5,568 nt of DNA, taken from NCBI GenBank assembly GCA_028873155.1, contig JAGWML010000197.1:1-5568 (forward strand). The letters are read 5' to 3'. Source of the stretch: Acidobacteriota bacterium. Lineage in GTDB: Bacteria > Acidobacteriota > Terriglobia > Terriglobales > Acidobacteriaceae. The position numbers were made by a program, and so were the translations under genes. The notes under the pieces were generated by a model that ran no database searches, was not told the DNA's origin, and saw nothing but the letters and a program-made list of their open reading frames with translations. Position 1 is the first letter of the stretch; every line of letters starts with the position of its first letter. Of the stretch, positions 1-5,345 are shown one piece after another.

Positions 1-185
1 AGGGCGCGGCGCGCGCCGCAGATGTTGATGGGCTCATAGGATGCGTTGAGCACCAGCACCGGCATCTGCAGCATGTGGCTGGGCTGAACGCTCTGCTGCG
101 CGGCGCCGTGCTCGGCGGCGTGCGCGGTGGCCCGGGCGATGGACTTTTGCTTGCGTGCATGAATCATGGCTTTTCCCAGCGACAT
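1..185 (-). CDS. HNH endonuclease family protein, N-terminal fragment (gene continues past left edge)
   Basis: Only the first 61 codons lie in the window. After a basic, Ala/Gln-rich leader of about 40 residues the protein reads MPVLVLNASYEPINICGARR (residues 41-60). This is the characteristic opening of a bacterial HNH endonuclease family whose catalytic HNH zinc site lies further downstream, outside this window, so nuclease activity is inferred from family resemblance only. I chose the ATG at 185 because an AGGGGA ribosome binding site sits 6 bases upstream. An in-frame ATG at 200 overlaps the comF stop as ATGA but has no well-placed ribosome binding site. In-frame ATGs at 74 and 65, just before the conserved block, also lack one. 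The 40-residue leader appears longer than is usual for the family, whose members mostly start close to the VLVLN block. The gene follows comF closely on the same strand and is probably co-transcribed with it. The target and cellular role are unknown. Confidence 0.72.
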   Translation of the reverse strand, partial: MSLGKAMIHARKQKSIARATAHAAEHGAAQQSVQPSHMLQMPVLVLNASYEPINICGARRA

Positions 186-191
186 CTCTTT

Positions 192-197
192 TCCCCT
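192..197 (-). promoter_or_regulatory. Ribosome binding site of the HNH gene
   Basis: On the minus strand AGGGGA stands 6 bases before the ATG at 185. It overlaps the last base of the comF stop codon (TGA, 199-197), so ribosomes finishing comF would reach this site directly, suggesting translational coupling. It decides for the start at 185 over the ATG at 200. Confidence 0.6.
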
Positions 198-1081
198 CAT
201 TCAAAAGATGGTTGGTCCTGCGCGAACATGCTTGCGGGTTGCGGGTGAACGGATTTCGATTGATCGGCTCGTGCGCCTGCTGCGAACGGGACGGTCGAAC
301 CGGAGTGGATGGGCGTGTGGCGGCGGGCGCGGGCGAGCGTCGCCACCCAGACGGAGCGCGCGCCTGCCTCGAGCAGTGCCTTGGCCGCAGAGCGGGCCGT
401 TGCGCCGGTGGTCAGGATGTCGTCAATCAGCAGCACGTCGTTGCCGGCGACCGCGGCGGCGTCAGAGACGCGGAAGACTCCGCGGAGATTGAGACGGCGC
501 TGGCGGGGAGTGAGTCCGGCCTGGCTCTCCGTTGCGCGCTGACGCAAGAGCGTGGCGGGCGCAAGAGAGAGCTTCCAGTTGGGATGCGAGCTGCGGAGCC
601 ATTTCAGCGCTTCGACTGCGAGAGAGCGAGCCTGGTTGAAGCCGCGTCCGCGGAGCTTGGAGCGATGCAACGGAACAGGAACGACCAGCATCTCGGTTGG
701 GGCCTGGTCCGCGAGTTGCGCGATTGCGGCAGCGAGCAAACGGCCGAGGGGACGAGCGGCAGGCTTGAGCCTGCGGTACTTCAAGGCGTGAATGGCGTCG
801 CGCATGCGGCCGTCATAGATTGCGGAGGCGACGGCTCGCTCGAAGGGGGGCGGAGCGAGGCGGCAGGTGCGGCAGAGGGCGACCTCTGAGCCGGCAGGAA
901 CGGAGAGGGCATCGCCGCACCGGTGGCAGGCAGAGCCGGATGCTGCCGGAATCTCAAACCAGCAAGTTTCACAAATGGGAGCAGAAAGGAAGTGCGGCAG
1001 GAAGTGGCCGCAAAGAGCACAGCGGGTGGGATAAACGACGCAACTGATAACATCCACGGGACTTCGAAGCACGCGCACCAC
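197..1081 (-). CDS. comF: ComF family protein (competence-associated phosphoribosyltransferase-fold protein)
   Basis: ComF proteins are cytoplasmic and needed for uptake of transforming DNA in naturally competent bacteria. They join an N-terminal zinc finger to a type I phosphoribosyltransferase fold. With the GTG start used here (294 residues), four Cys pairs are visible at 21/24, 37/40, 52/55 and 70/73. The ComF signature PVPLHRSKLRGRGFNQA covers about 135-151, and the PRPP-binding loop LLIDDILTTGAT about 217-228 with both acidic residues intact. The start is uncertain: the open frame extends upstream to an ATG at 1399, but that part is Arg-rich and would overlap the divergent gene. GTG at 1081 and TTG at 1120 are the likely candidates, and neither has a clear ribosome binding site. 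After the usual family end (around the VATLARA segment) there is an unusual tail of about 40 residues, Ser/Ala/Gln-rich with several basic residues. It heads a probable two-gene unit with the HNH gene. Family assignment is secure; actual competence in this organism is inference. Confidence 0.9.
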   Translation of the reverse strand: MVRVLRSPVDVISCVVYPTRCALCGHFLPHFLSAPICETCWFEIPAASGSACHRCGDALSVPAGSEVALCRTCRLAPPPFERAVASAIYDGRMRDAIHALKYRRLKPAARPLGRLLAAAIAQLADQAPTEMLVVPVPLHRSKLRGRGFNQARSLAVEALKWLRSSHPNWKLSLAPATLLRQRATESQAGLTPRQRRLNLRGVFRVSDAAAVAGNDVLLIDDILTTGATARSAAKALLEAGARSVWVATLARARRHTPIHSGSTVPFAAGARADQSKSVHPQPASMFAQDQPSFE

Positions 1082-1196
1082 CGCGCGCCAACTGGCAGTC
1101 CCTGAGGAGGGCAGGTCCAATGTGAGTGAGCCGTTGTCCTTGTGGAAGACACACCTCACTTGCTGCGTGGGCGCCGAACGCCCCGCTGATGGCGCA

Positions 1197-1202
1197 AGTA
1201 TA
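1197..1202 (-). promoter_or_regulatory. comF: Possible -10 box for comF
   Basis: The minus strand reads TATACT, one base away from the sigma-70 consensus TATAAT. It would give a leader of roughly 70-110 bases depending on which comF start is used. No good -35 hexamer is found 16-18 bases upstream (the sequence there is a GGCGC-type run) and there is no extended -10 TG, so this is a weak call based on one element. Confidence 0.28.
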
Positions 1203-1321
1203 CGCCCGGCGAGGGCGCTGCGCCACTCCCGTTGCGCAGGGGCGAACACCGGGCCTAAACGCGAGTGGATGTGCCTGGAACGGCGGCAGAGCCAAGTGCC
1301 GGTGCGATACACTTCAATCCG

Positions 1322-1329
1322 AAGGGGAG
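1322..1329 (+). promoter_or_regulatory. Ribosome binding site fixing a TTG start
   Basis: AAGGGGAG lies 9 bases before TTG at 1339-1341. The reading frame is open from an ATG at 1126, but the 71 codons before this TTG are Arg/Cys/Gly-rich and would bury the signal peptide. The strong ribosome binding site and the signal peptide starting directly after it support the TTG. Confidence 0.6.
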
Positions 1330-1338
1330 TATTACGCC

Positions 1339-3258
1339 TTGTCTTTGCGTGCCGCGGGCTGCGGAGTTCTTGTAGCCAACCTATTTCTTTTCCATCCATT
1401 GGGGCGAGCGCAACAGGCGCCGCCTGCGCAGCCGCAGAGCCAGCAGGGCATGAGCAGCGGCATTGCTGCGGGCGTGGCGGCTCCCGCGCAATACGACGAG
1501 CTGAAGCGGCCGATTACAGCAGGCGGGTTCGTCGAGAAAGGCCCGATTGTCTTCCAGGATGTAACGAAACAGGCGGGCCTCGCCGGCTGGACGCACAAGA
1601 TGGGCACGCCCGAGAAGAGATTCATCGTCGAGACGAACGGCTCTGGGGTATGCCTGCTGGATTACGACAATGATGGCTGGCTCGATATCTATCTGGTGAA
1701 CGGCGCGACCTTCGATTCGCTGGACGGCAAAGAGGAATCGCCGCACGCGGCGCTGTTTCACAACAACCACGACGGGACGTTCACCGAGGTGGCGCACAAG
1801 GCGGGGGTGACGAACGACCGCTGGGGCTATGGCTGTTCCGTGGCCGACTATGACAACGACGGCTGGCCCGACATCTATGTCGGCAACTACGGCAAGAACC
1901 GGCTCTACCACAACAACCACGACGGGACGTTTACGGATGTGGCGCCCAAGGCCGGCTTCAACACGGACAACTGGACGCCGGGGTCAGCCTGGGGCGACTA
2001 CGACGGCGACGGCAAGCTGGACCTCTACGTTACGGGCTACGTGCACTTTGACCGAAGCAATCTGCCGATTGCCGGGACGAAGGCAGTGGGGTATGCCTCG
2101 TGCCTGTATCGCGGAGCCAATGTAAACTGCGGGCCGCGCGGCCTGCCAGGTGAGCCGGACCATCTCTACCACAACAATGGAGACGGGACCTTTACAGATG
2201 TCACCGTAAAGGCCGGTGTGGAAGACAAGGACAAGTACTACGGGTTTACGGCGATCTTTGTCGACATCAACGGCGACGGCAAGCCGGACCTGGTGGTTGG
2301 CAACGATTCGGAGCCGAACTTCCTGTACATCAACAAGGGAGATGGGACCTTTGACGATCAGAGCTACGTCTCAGGCTTTGCGCTGAACAAAGATGGGCGC
2401 GAGATTGCGTCGATGGGAATCGCCGCGGGCGACTACGAGAACAACGGCCAGATTGACTTCTTTGTCACGGACTTCGGAGACGACTACAAGGTGCTCTTTC
2501 ACAACGATGGAGACGTGAGCTTCACCGACGTGAGCTACAAGGCCGGCATTGCGCAGACCACGATTCCGTTTGTGGGCTGGGGTGATGGGTTCCTCGACTA
2601 TGACAATGACGGCTGGCTGGATCTGTTTGAGGTCAATGGGCATGTCTACCCCGAGGTGGACCAGCATGACTGGGGCACGACGTGGGCAGAGCGGCCACTG
2701 CTGTTTCACAACGTGCCAGATGGGCCGAAGGAACGGCGGTTCCAGAACGTACCGGCGGTGATGGGCACAGGGCTTGCGGATGTGATTCCGGCGCGCGGCG
2801 CGGCGTTTGGAGACCTGTTCAACGATGGCAAGATTGATGTGGTCATCAACCCGATTGATGGGCCGCCGGCCCTGCTGCGGAATGTGAATGCGGACAAGCA
2901 CCACTGGGTGGAGTTGAAGCTGGTGGGAGGAACGAATCCTGCGAACGGCCGCAAGAGCCCGCTGGATGCGACCTGCGCGACGGTCTATCTGACGGCCAAC
3001 GGCATGCGGATGCGGCAGGATGTGCTGGCGAGCAGCAGCTACATCTCAGCGAATGACCGGCGGGTGCACTTCGGCCTGGGCGACGCGACAGATGCGGGCG
3101 AGGCTGAGATCCACTGGCCCTCAGGGGCGAAGGAGATCGTGAAGCTGCCGGCCGGGGATCGAATTTACACGATCGAAGAGGGCAAGGGCATCACGGGCGC
3201 CTTGTGCCAGGGCAAGCCGTGCGCGGACCCGAAGGCGCCAGCCGTCGCGGCACGGTGA
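1339..3258 (+). CDS. Secreted CRTAC1-like protein: FG-GAP/VCBS propeller with ASPIC/UnbV domain (copy 1)
   Basis: The predicted 639-residue protein begins with a signal peptide, residues 1-24, likely cleaved after Gly-Arg-Ala, followed by a Gln/Pro-rich linker. The body is an FG-GAP/VCBS beta-propeller with Asp-rich calcium-type loops at about 108-116 (DYDNDGWLD), 170-178, 220-228, 309-317, 365-373 (degenerate DYENNGQID), 420-428 and 492-500. HDGTF/GDGTF blade motifs lie between them. A Cys pair at 255/264 precedes a GPRGLPGEPDHL block. An ASPIC/UnbV domain covers about 522-613, ending in the HFGLGDA and HWPSG motifs. The tail holds C-x4-C at 623/628. In this family the domains mediate calcium-stabilised extracellular binding; the partner is unknown. 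Compared with copy 2, the conserved Gly of the ASPIC/UnbV D-A-x-G-A motif is Cys546 and a Gly-Gly pair is Ser565-Ser566. Start at TTG chosen from the ribosome binding site and signal peptide. First gene of a two-gene unit. Confidence 0.9.
   Translation: MSLRAAGCGVLVANLFLFHPLGRAQQAPPAQPQSQQGMSSGIAAGVAAPAQYDELKRPITAGGFVEKGPIVFQDVTKQAGLAGWTHKMGTPEKRFIVETNGSGVCLLDYDNDGWLDIYLVNGATFDSLDGKEESPHAALFHNNHDGTFTEVAHKAGVTNDRWGYGCSVADYDNDGWPDIYVGNYGKNRLYHNNHDGTFTDVAPKAGFNTDNWTPGSAWGDYDGDGKLDLYVTGYVHFDRSNLPIAGTKAVGYASCLYRGANVNCGPRGLPGEPDHLYHNNGDGTFTDVTVKAGVEDKDKYYGFTAIFVDINGDGKPDLVVGNDSEPNFLYINKGDGTFDDQSYVSGFALNKDGREIASMGIAAGDYENNGQIDFFVTDFGDDYKVLFHNDGDVSFTDVSYKAGIAQTTIPFVGWGDGFLDYDNDGWLDLFEVNGHVYPEVDQHDWGTTWAERPLLFHNVPDGPKERRFQNVPAVMGTGLADVIPARGAAFGDLFNDGKIDVVINPIDGPPALLRNVNADKHHWVELKLVGGTNPANGRKSPLDATCATVYLTANGMRMRQDVLASSSYISANDRRVHFGLGDATDAGEAEIHWPSGAKEIVKLPAGDRIYTIEEGKGITGALCQGKPCADPKAPAVAAR
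1759..1931 (+). repeat. Exact 23-base internal repeat (1759-1781 and 1909-1931) within blade repeats of copy 1
   Basis: The same 23 bases, encoding the HNNHDGTF blade motif, occur twice exactly 150 bases (50 codons) apart. They are part of the coding propeller repeats and not a separate element. The equivalent pair in the downstream paralogue (3735-3754 and 3885-3904) also shares 20 identical bases at 150-base spacing, but with its own variant (GGCACG in place of GGGACG). Confidence 0.75.
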
Positions 3259-3274
3259 TGCGCGACTGCGTTAG

Positions 3275-3279
3275 AGGAG
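3275..3279 (+). promoter_or_regulatory. Ribosome binding site of the second CRTAC1-like gene
   Basis: AGGAG stands 5 bases before GTG at 3285-3287. It lies in the short spacer after the TGA (3256-3258) of copy 1. It favours the GTG start over the ATG at 3258, which overlaps that stop as TGATG and has no ribosome binding site of its own but could be reached by re-initiation. Confidence 0.55.
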
Positions 3280-3284
3280 ACGGA

Positions 3285-5183
3285 GTGCGCAACGGAGTTT
3301 CACTTTGCCTGCTGCGTAAGCGCTTGGCCGACGTGGCGGCATGGGTCGCCGCAGTCGTCTACATTGTCGCAGCCGCGCACCTCAGCGCACAGAAGCCGGA
3401 ACCGCAGCAGCCTTCGGCGATGGGCGGCATTTCATCGGCCGGAACCTTTGCGCCGGTCTATGACGAGCAAAAGAGGCCGATCACGGCGGGCGGCTTTGTG
3501 GACAAGGGCCCGATGATCTTTGAAGACGTGAGCAAGGCATCCGGCCTGGCCCGCTGGAAGCACGTGATGGGCACAGCGCAGAAGAGATACATTCTGGAGA
3601 CCGACGGCTCGGGCGTGGGGCTCATCGACTACGACAATGATGGCTGGCTGGATATCTATCTTGTGAACGGGTCCACATACGACGCGCTGACAGGCAAGAC
3701 CACTCCGCCTCATGCCGCGCTCTTCCACAACAACCACGACGGCACGTTTACCGACGTTGCGAAGCAAGCGGGCGTGACGAATGACCGCTGGGGCTTTGGC
3801 GTGGCCATCGGGGACTTTGACAATGACGGCTGGCCGGACATTTTCGTGTGCAACTTTGGCAAGAACCGTCTCTACCGCAATAATCACGACGGCACGTTTA
3901 CCGATGTGGCGGAGAAGGCGGGCGTGACGCTGGGCAACTGGAGCGACGGCGCGACCTGGGGCGACTACGACGGTGACGGACGGCTGGATCTGTTTGTCTC
4001 AGGCTACGTGCACTACGATCTGAACCACCAGCCGGACTCAGACACGGGCGAAGTGCCCTTTGCCTATTGCCAACTGCACGGATTCAAGGTGATGTGTGGA
4101 CCGCACGGACTGCCCGGCGAGCCGGACCATCTCTTCCACAACAACGGGGATGGGACGTTCACGGATGTGAGCGTGCAGGCGGGCGTCGCGGACAAGGACG
4201 CCTACTACGGCTTCACGTCGATCTTTGTGGATGTGAACAACGACGGTAAGCCGGACCTTCTGGTGGCCAACGACTCGGTGCCCAACTATCTCTATATCAA
4301 CAAGGGCGATGGAACCTTCGAGGACCAGAGCTATGTCTCAGGATTTGCGCTGAACAATGAAGGACGCGAGATTGCGTCGATGGGCCTGGCCGTGGGCGAC
4401 TACATGAACAACGGCCTTGTCGATCTGCTGGTGACGGACTTCTCCGACGACTACAAGGCGCTCTATCACAACGACGGCGACGCTAGCTTTACCGAGGTGG
4501 GGGAGCAGGCGGGCATTACGCAGGCGGCTGTGCCGTTTGTGGGCTGGGGCGACGGCTTTATCGATTACGACAACGATGGCTGGAAAGACATCCTGATGAT
4601 CAACGGCCATGTGTATCCGCAGGTGGACCAGCATGACTGGGGCACGACATTTGCCGAGCGGCCGCTGCTCTTCCGCAATCTACACGATGGGAAGTTCGCC
4701 TACGTGCCGCCGGTGAAGGGATCAGGGTTGGCGACGCTCACGTCAGGGCGCGGAGCAGCATTCGGAGATCTGTTCAACGATGGCAAGGTGGATGTGGTGA
4801 TCAACCCGATCGACGGGCCCCCTGTGCTGCTGCGGAATGTAAACCCGGACAAGCATCATTGGGTGGAACTGAAGCTGACTGGTGGACCGAAAGGCCCGAG
4901 GGATGCAGTGGGAGCAACGGTGTATCTGACTGCGAATGGGATACGGCAACGCGAAGACGTGATGAGCGGCGGAAGCTACATTTCATCCAACGATCAGCGC
5001 CCGCACTTCGGGCTGGGGGACGCGACAGACGCAGGCGTAGCAGAGATTCACTGGCCAGATGGTGTGAAGGAGACGGTGAAGCTGCCTGCGGCGGACCGCA
5101 TCTTTGACATCACGGAAGGCAAGGGAATTACAGGAGTGTTCTGCCCGGTTTCGGAGTGCGGGCGTAAGTCTCGCCGGCGCTGA
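3285..5183 (+). CDS. Secreted CRTAC1-like protein: FG-GAP/VCBS propeller with ASPIC/UnbV domain (copy 2)
   Basis: This is a paralogue of the gene just upstream, with the same architecture. A signal peptide covers about residues 1-35: a basic RKR segment, then an Ala/Val-rich core, with likely cleavage after Leu-Ser-Ala. A short Gln/Pro linker follows. Calcium-type loops lie at about 115-123, 177-185, 227-235, 316-324, 372-380 (degenerate DYMNNGLVD), 427-435 and 495-503. The propeller Cys pair is at 262/271 and the ASPIC/UnbV domain spans about 526-617, with DAVGA and HFGLGDA intact. The tail has C-x4-C at 620/625 and ends in a basic run, GRKSRRR. The start is GTG at 3285 (632 residues), supported by AGGAG; the ATG at 3258 would add nine residues and overlap the upstream stop. 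Spacing and shared orientation indicate co-transcription with copy 1. Export is inferred from the signal peptide. Ligand and process are unknown; this is a well-recognised domain family but not a characterised enzyme. Confidence 0.91.
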   Translation: MRNGVSLCLLRKRLADVAAWVAAVVYIVAAAHLSAQKPEPQQPSAMGGISSAGTFAPVYDEQKRPITAGGFVDKGPMIFEDVSKASGLARWKHVMGTAQKRYILETDGSGVGLIDYDNDGWLDIYLVNGSTYDALTGKTTPPHAALFHNNHDGTFTDVAKQAGVTNDRWGFGVAIGDFDNDGWPDIFVCNFGKNRLYRNNHDGTFTDVAEKAGVTLGNWSDGATWGDYDGDGRLDLFVSGYVHYDLNHQPDSDTGEVPFAYCQLHGFKVMCGPHGLPGEPDHLFHNNGDGTFTDVSVQAGVADKDAYYGFTSIFVDVNNDGKPDLLVANDSVPNYLYINKGDGTFEDQSYVSGFALNNEGREIASMGLAVGDYMNNGLVDLLVTDFSDDYKALYHNDGDASFTEVGEQAGITQAAVPFVGWGDGFIDYDNDGWKDILMINGHVYPQVDQHDWGTTFAERPLLFRNLHDGKFAYVPPVKGSGLATLTSGRGAAFGDLFNDGKVDVVINPIDGPPVLLRNVNPDKHHWVELKLTGGPKGPRDAVGATVYLTANGIRQREDVMSGGSYISSNDQRPHFGLGDATDAGVAEIHWPDGVKETVKLPAADRIFDITEGKGITGVFCPVSECGRKSRRR

Positions 5184-5330
5184 ACCCCGCGTGATAGCAC
5201 TGCGACTCTGCATGCAACACCTTCATCGTCCGCCCCGCCGGGTGAGCTTCTTGATCTTTATCAAGCCCACCCGGCGCGCGTCCGGTTGGTGTGCCGGTAA
5301 TCTCAACGTCCTTGCCGGTGAGTGCGGAGT
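5184..5330. other. Convergent intergenic spacer
   Basis: 147 bases between the stop of copy 2 and the stop of the stress-protein gene. Apart from the two hairpins noted separately, and a repeated TGCCGGT near 5291 and 5313, I see nothing; frames crossing it have no ribosome binding site or recognisable protein. Confidence 0.5.
5236..5276. terminator. Interrupted hairpin between convergent genes, probable bidirectional terminator
   Basis: A 9-base perfect arm CGCCGGGTG (5236-5244) pairs with CACCCGGCG (5268-5276). Inside it CTTGAT (5250-5255) pairs with ATCAAG (5260-5265) around a CTTT loop, leaving an asymmetric internal bulge. It sits about 50 bases after the stop of copy 2 and about 55 bases beyond the stop of the convergent stress-protein gene, a good position to end transcription from both sides. 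No T-run follows on either strand, so it is not a canonical intrinsic terminator. Confidence 0.5.
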
Positions 5331-5345
5331 CTAAAAGACTCCCGC
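5324..5345. repeat. Short inverted repeat covering the stress-protein stop codon
   Basis: GGAGTCT (5326-5332) and AGACTCC (5336-5342) pair perfectly around AAA. The stem can be extended by GC pairs at its base past one bulged C. It contains the TAG stop (5333-5331, minus strand) of the universal stress protein gene. There is no T-run after it in the direction of that gene, so it may act as a 3'-end stabiliser or a weak terminator. Confidence 0.4.

Larger units (their letters stand above)
1082..1338. other. Divergent intergenic region between comF and the first CRTAC1-like gene
   Basis: About 260 bases separate the two opposed coding regions and must carry both promoters. Visible items are the TATACT box facing comF (1197-1202) and a GC-rich imperfect hairpin at 1165-1186 (GGGCG pairing with CGCCC across a 5-base loop, extended by GCG/CGC past one mismatch), which would lie in the comF leader. 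There is also a weak TACACT at 1308-1313 facing the plus-strand gene, without a recognisable -35. Reading frames through the region are Arg- and Cys-rich on both strands and do not look coding. I see no small gene or named regulator site. Confidence 0.5.

Noticed and set aside
155..889. 244-codon plus-strand open frame
   Set aside because: It lies entirely opposite comF, whose zinc finger and PRPP loop prove the minus strand is coding. The product is Arg/Gly-rich with no motif.
1308..1313. TACACT as a -10 box for copy 1
   Set aside because: Only four of six consensus bases and no -35 at suitable spacing; it would also start the transcript almost on the ribosome binding site. Kept only as a remark.
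1126..1338. Upstream in-frame extension of copy 1 from ATG at 1126
   Set aside because: Arg- and Cys-rich, no ribosome binding site seen, and it would place the signal peptide 70 residues into the protein.
1082..1399. Upstream extension of comF to ATG at 1399
   Set aside because: It would overlap the divergent gene start, is Arg-rich, and extends far beyond the usual ComF N-terminus.
1381..1920. Long minus-strand open frame opposite copy 1, Val-rich
   Set aside because: It is the antisense of the Asp-rich calcium loops: GAC and GAT codons read backwards as GTC and ATC, giving Val/Ile runs. Similar frames appear opposite 2371-2904, 3432-3887 and 4338-4634 for the same reason. None has a recognisable domain.
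1759..1931. Regularly spaced direct repeats as a possible CRISPR or mobile-element signal
   Set aside because: The repeats encode propeller blade motifs in frame and the sequence between them is coding; there is no unrelated spacer pattern.
5104..5334. 76-codon plus-strand frame over the end of copy 2 and the spacer
   Set aside because: It overlaps copy 2 out of frame, has no ribosome binding site, and crosses the hairpins; no recognisable protein.
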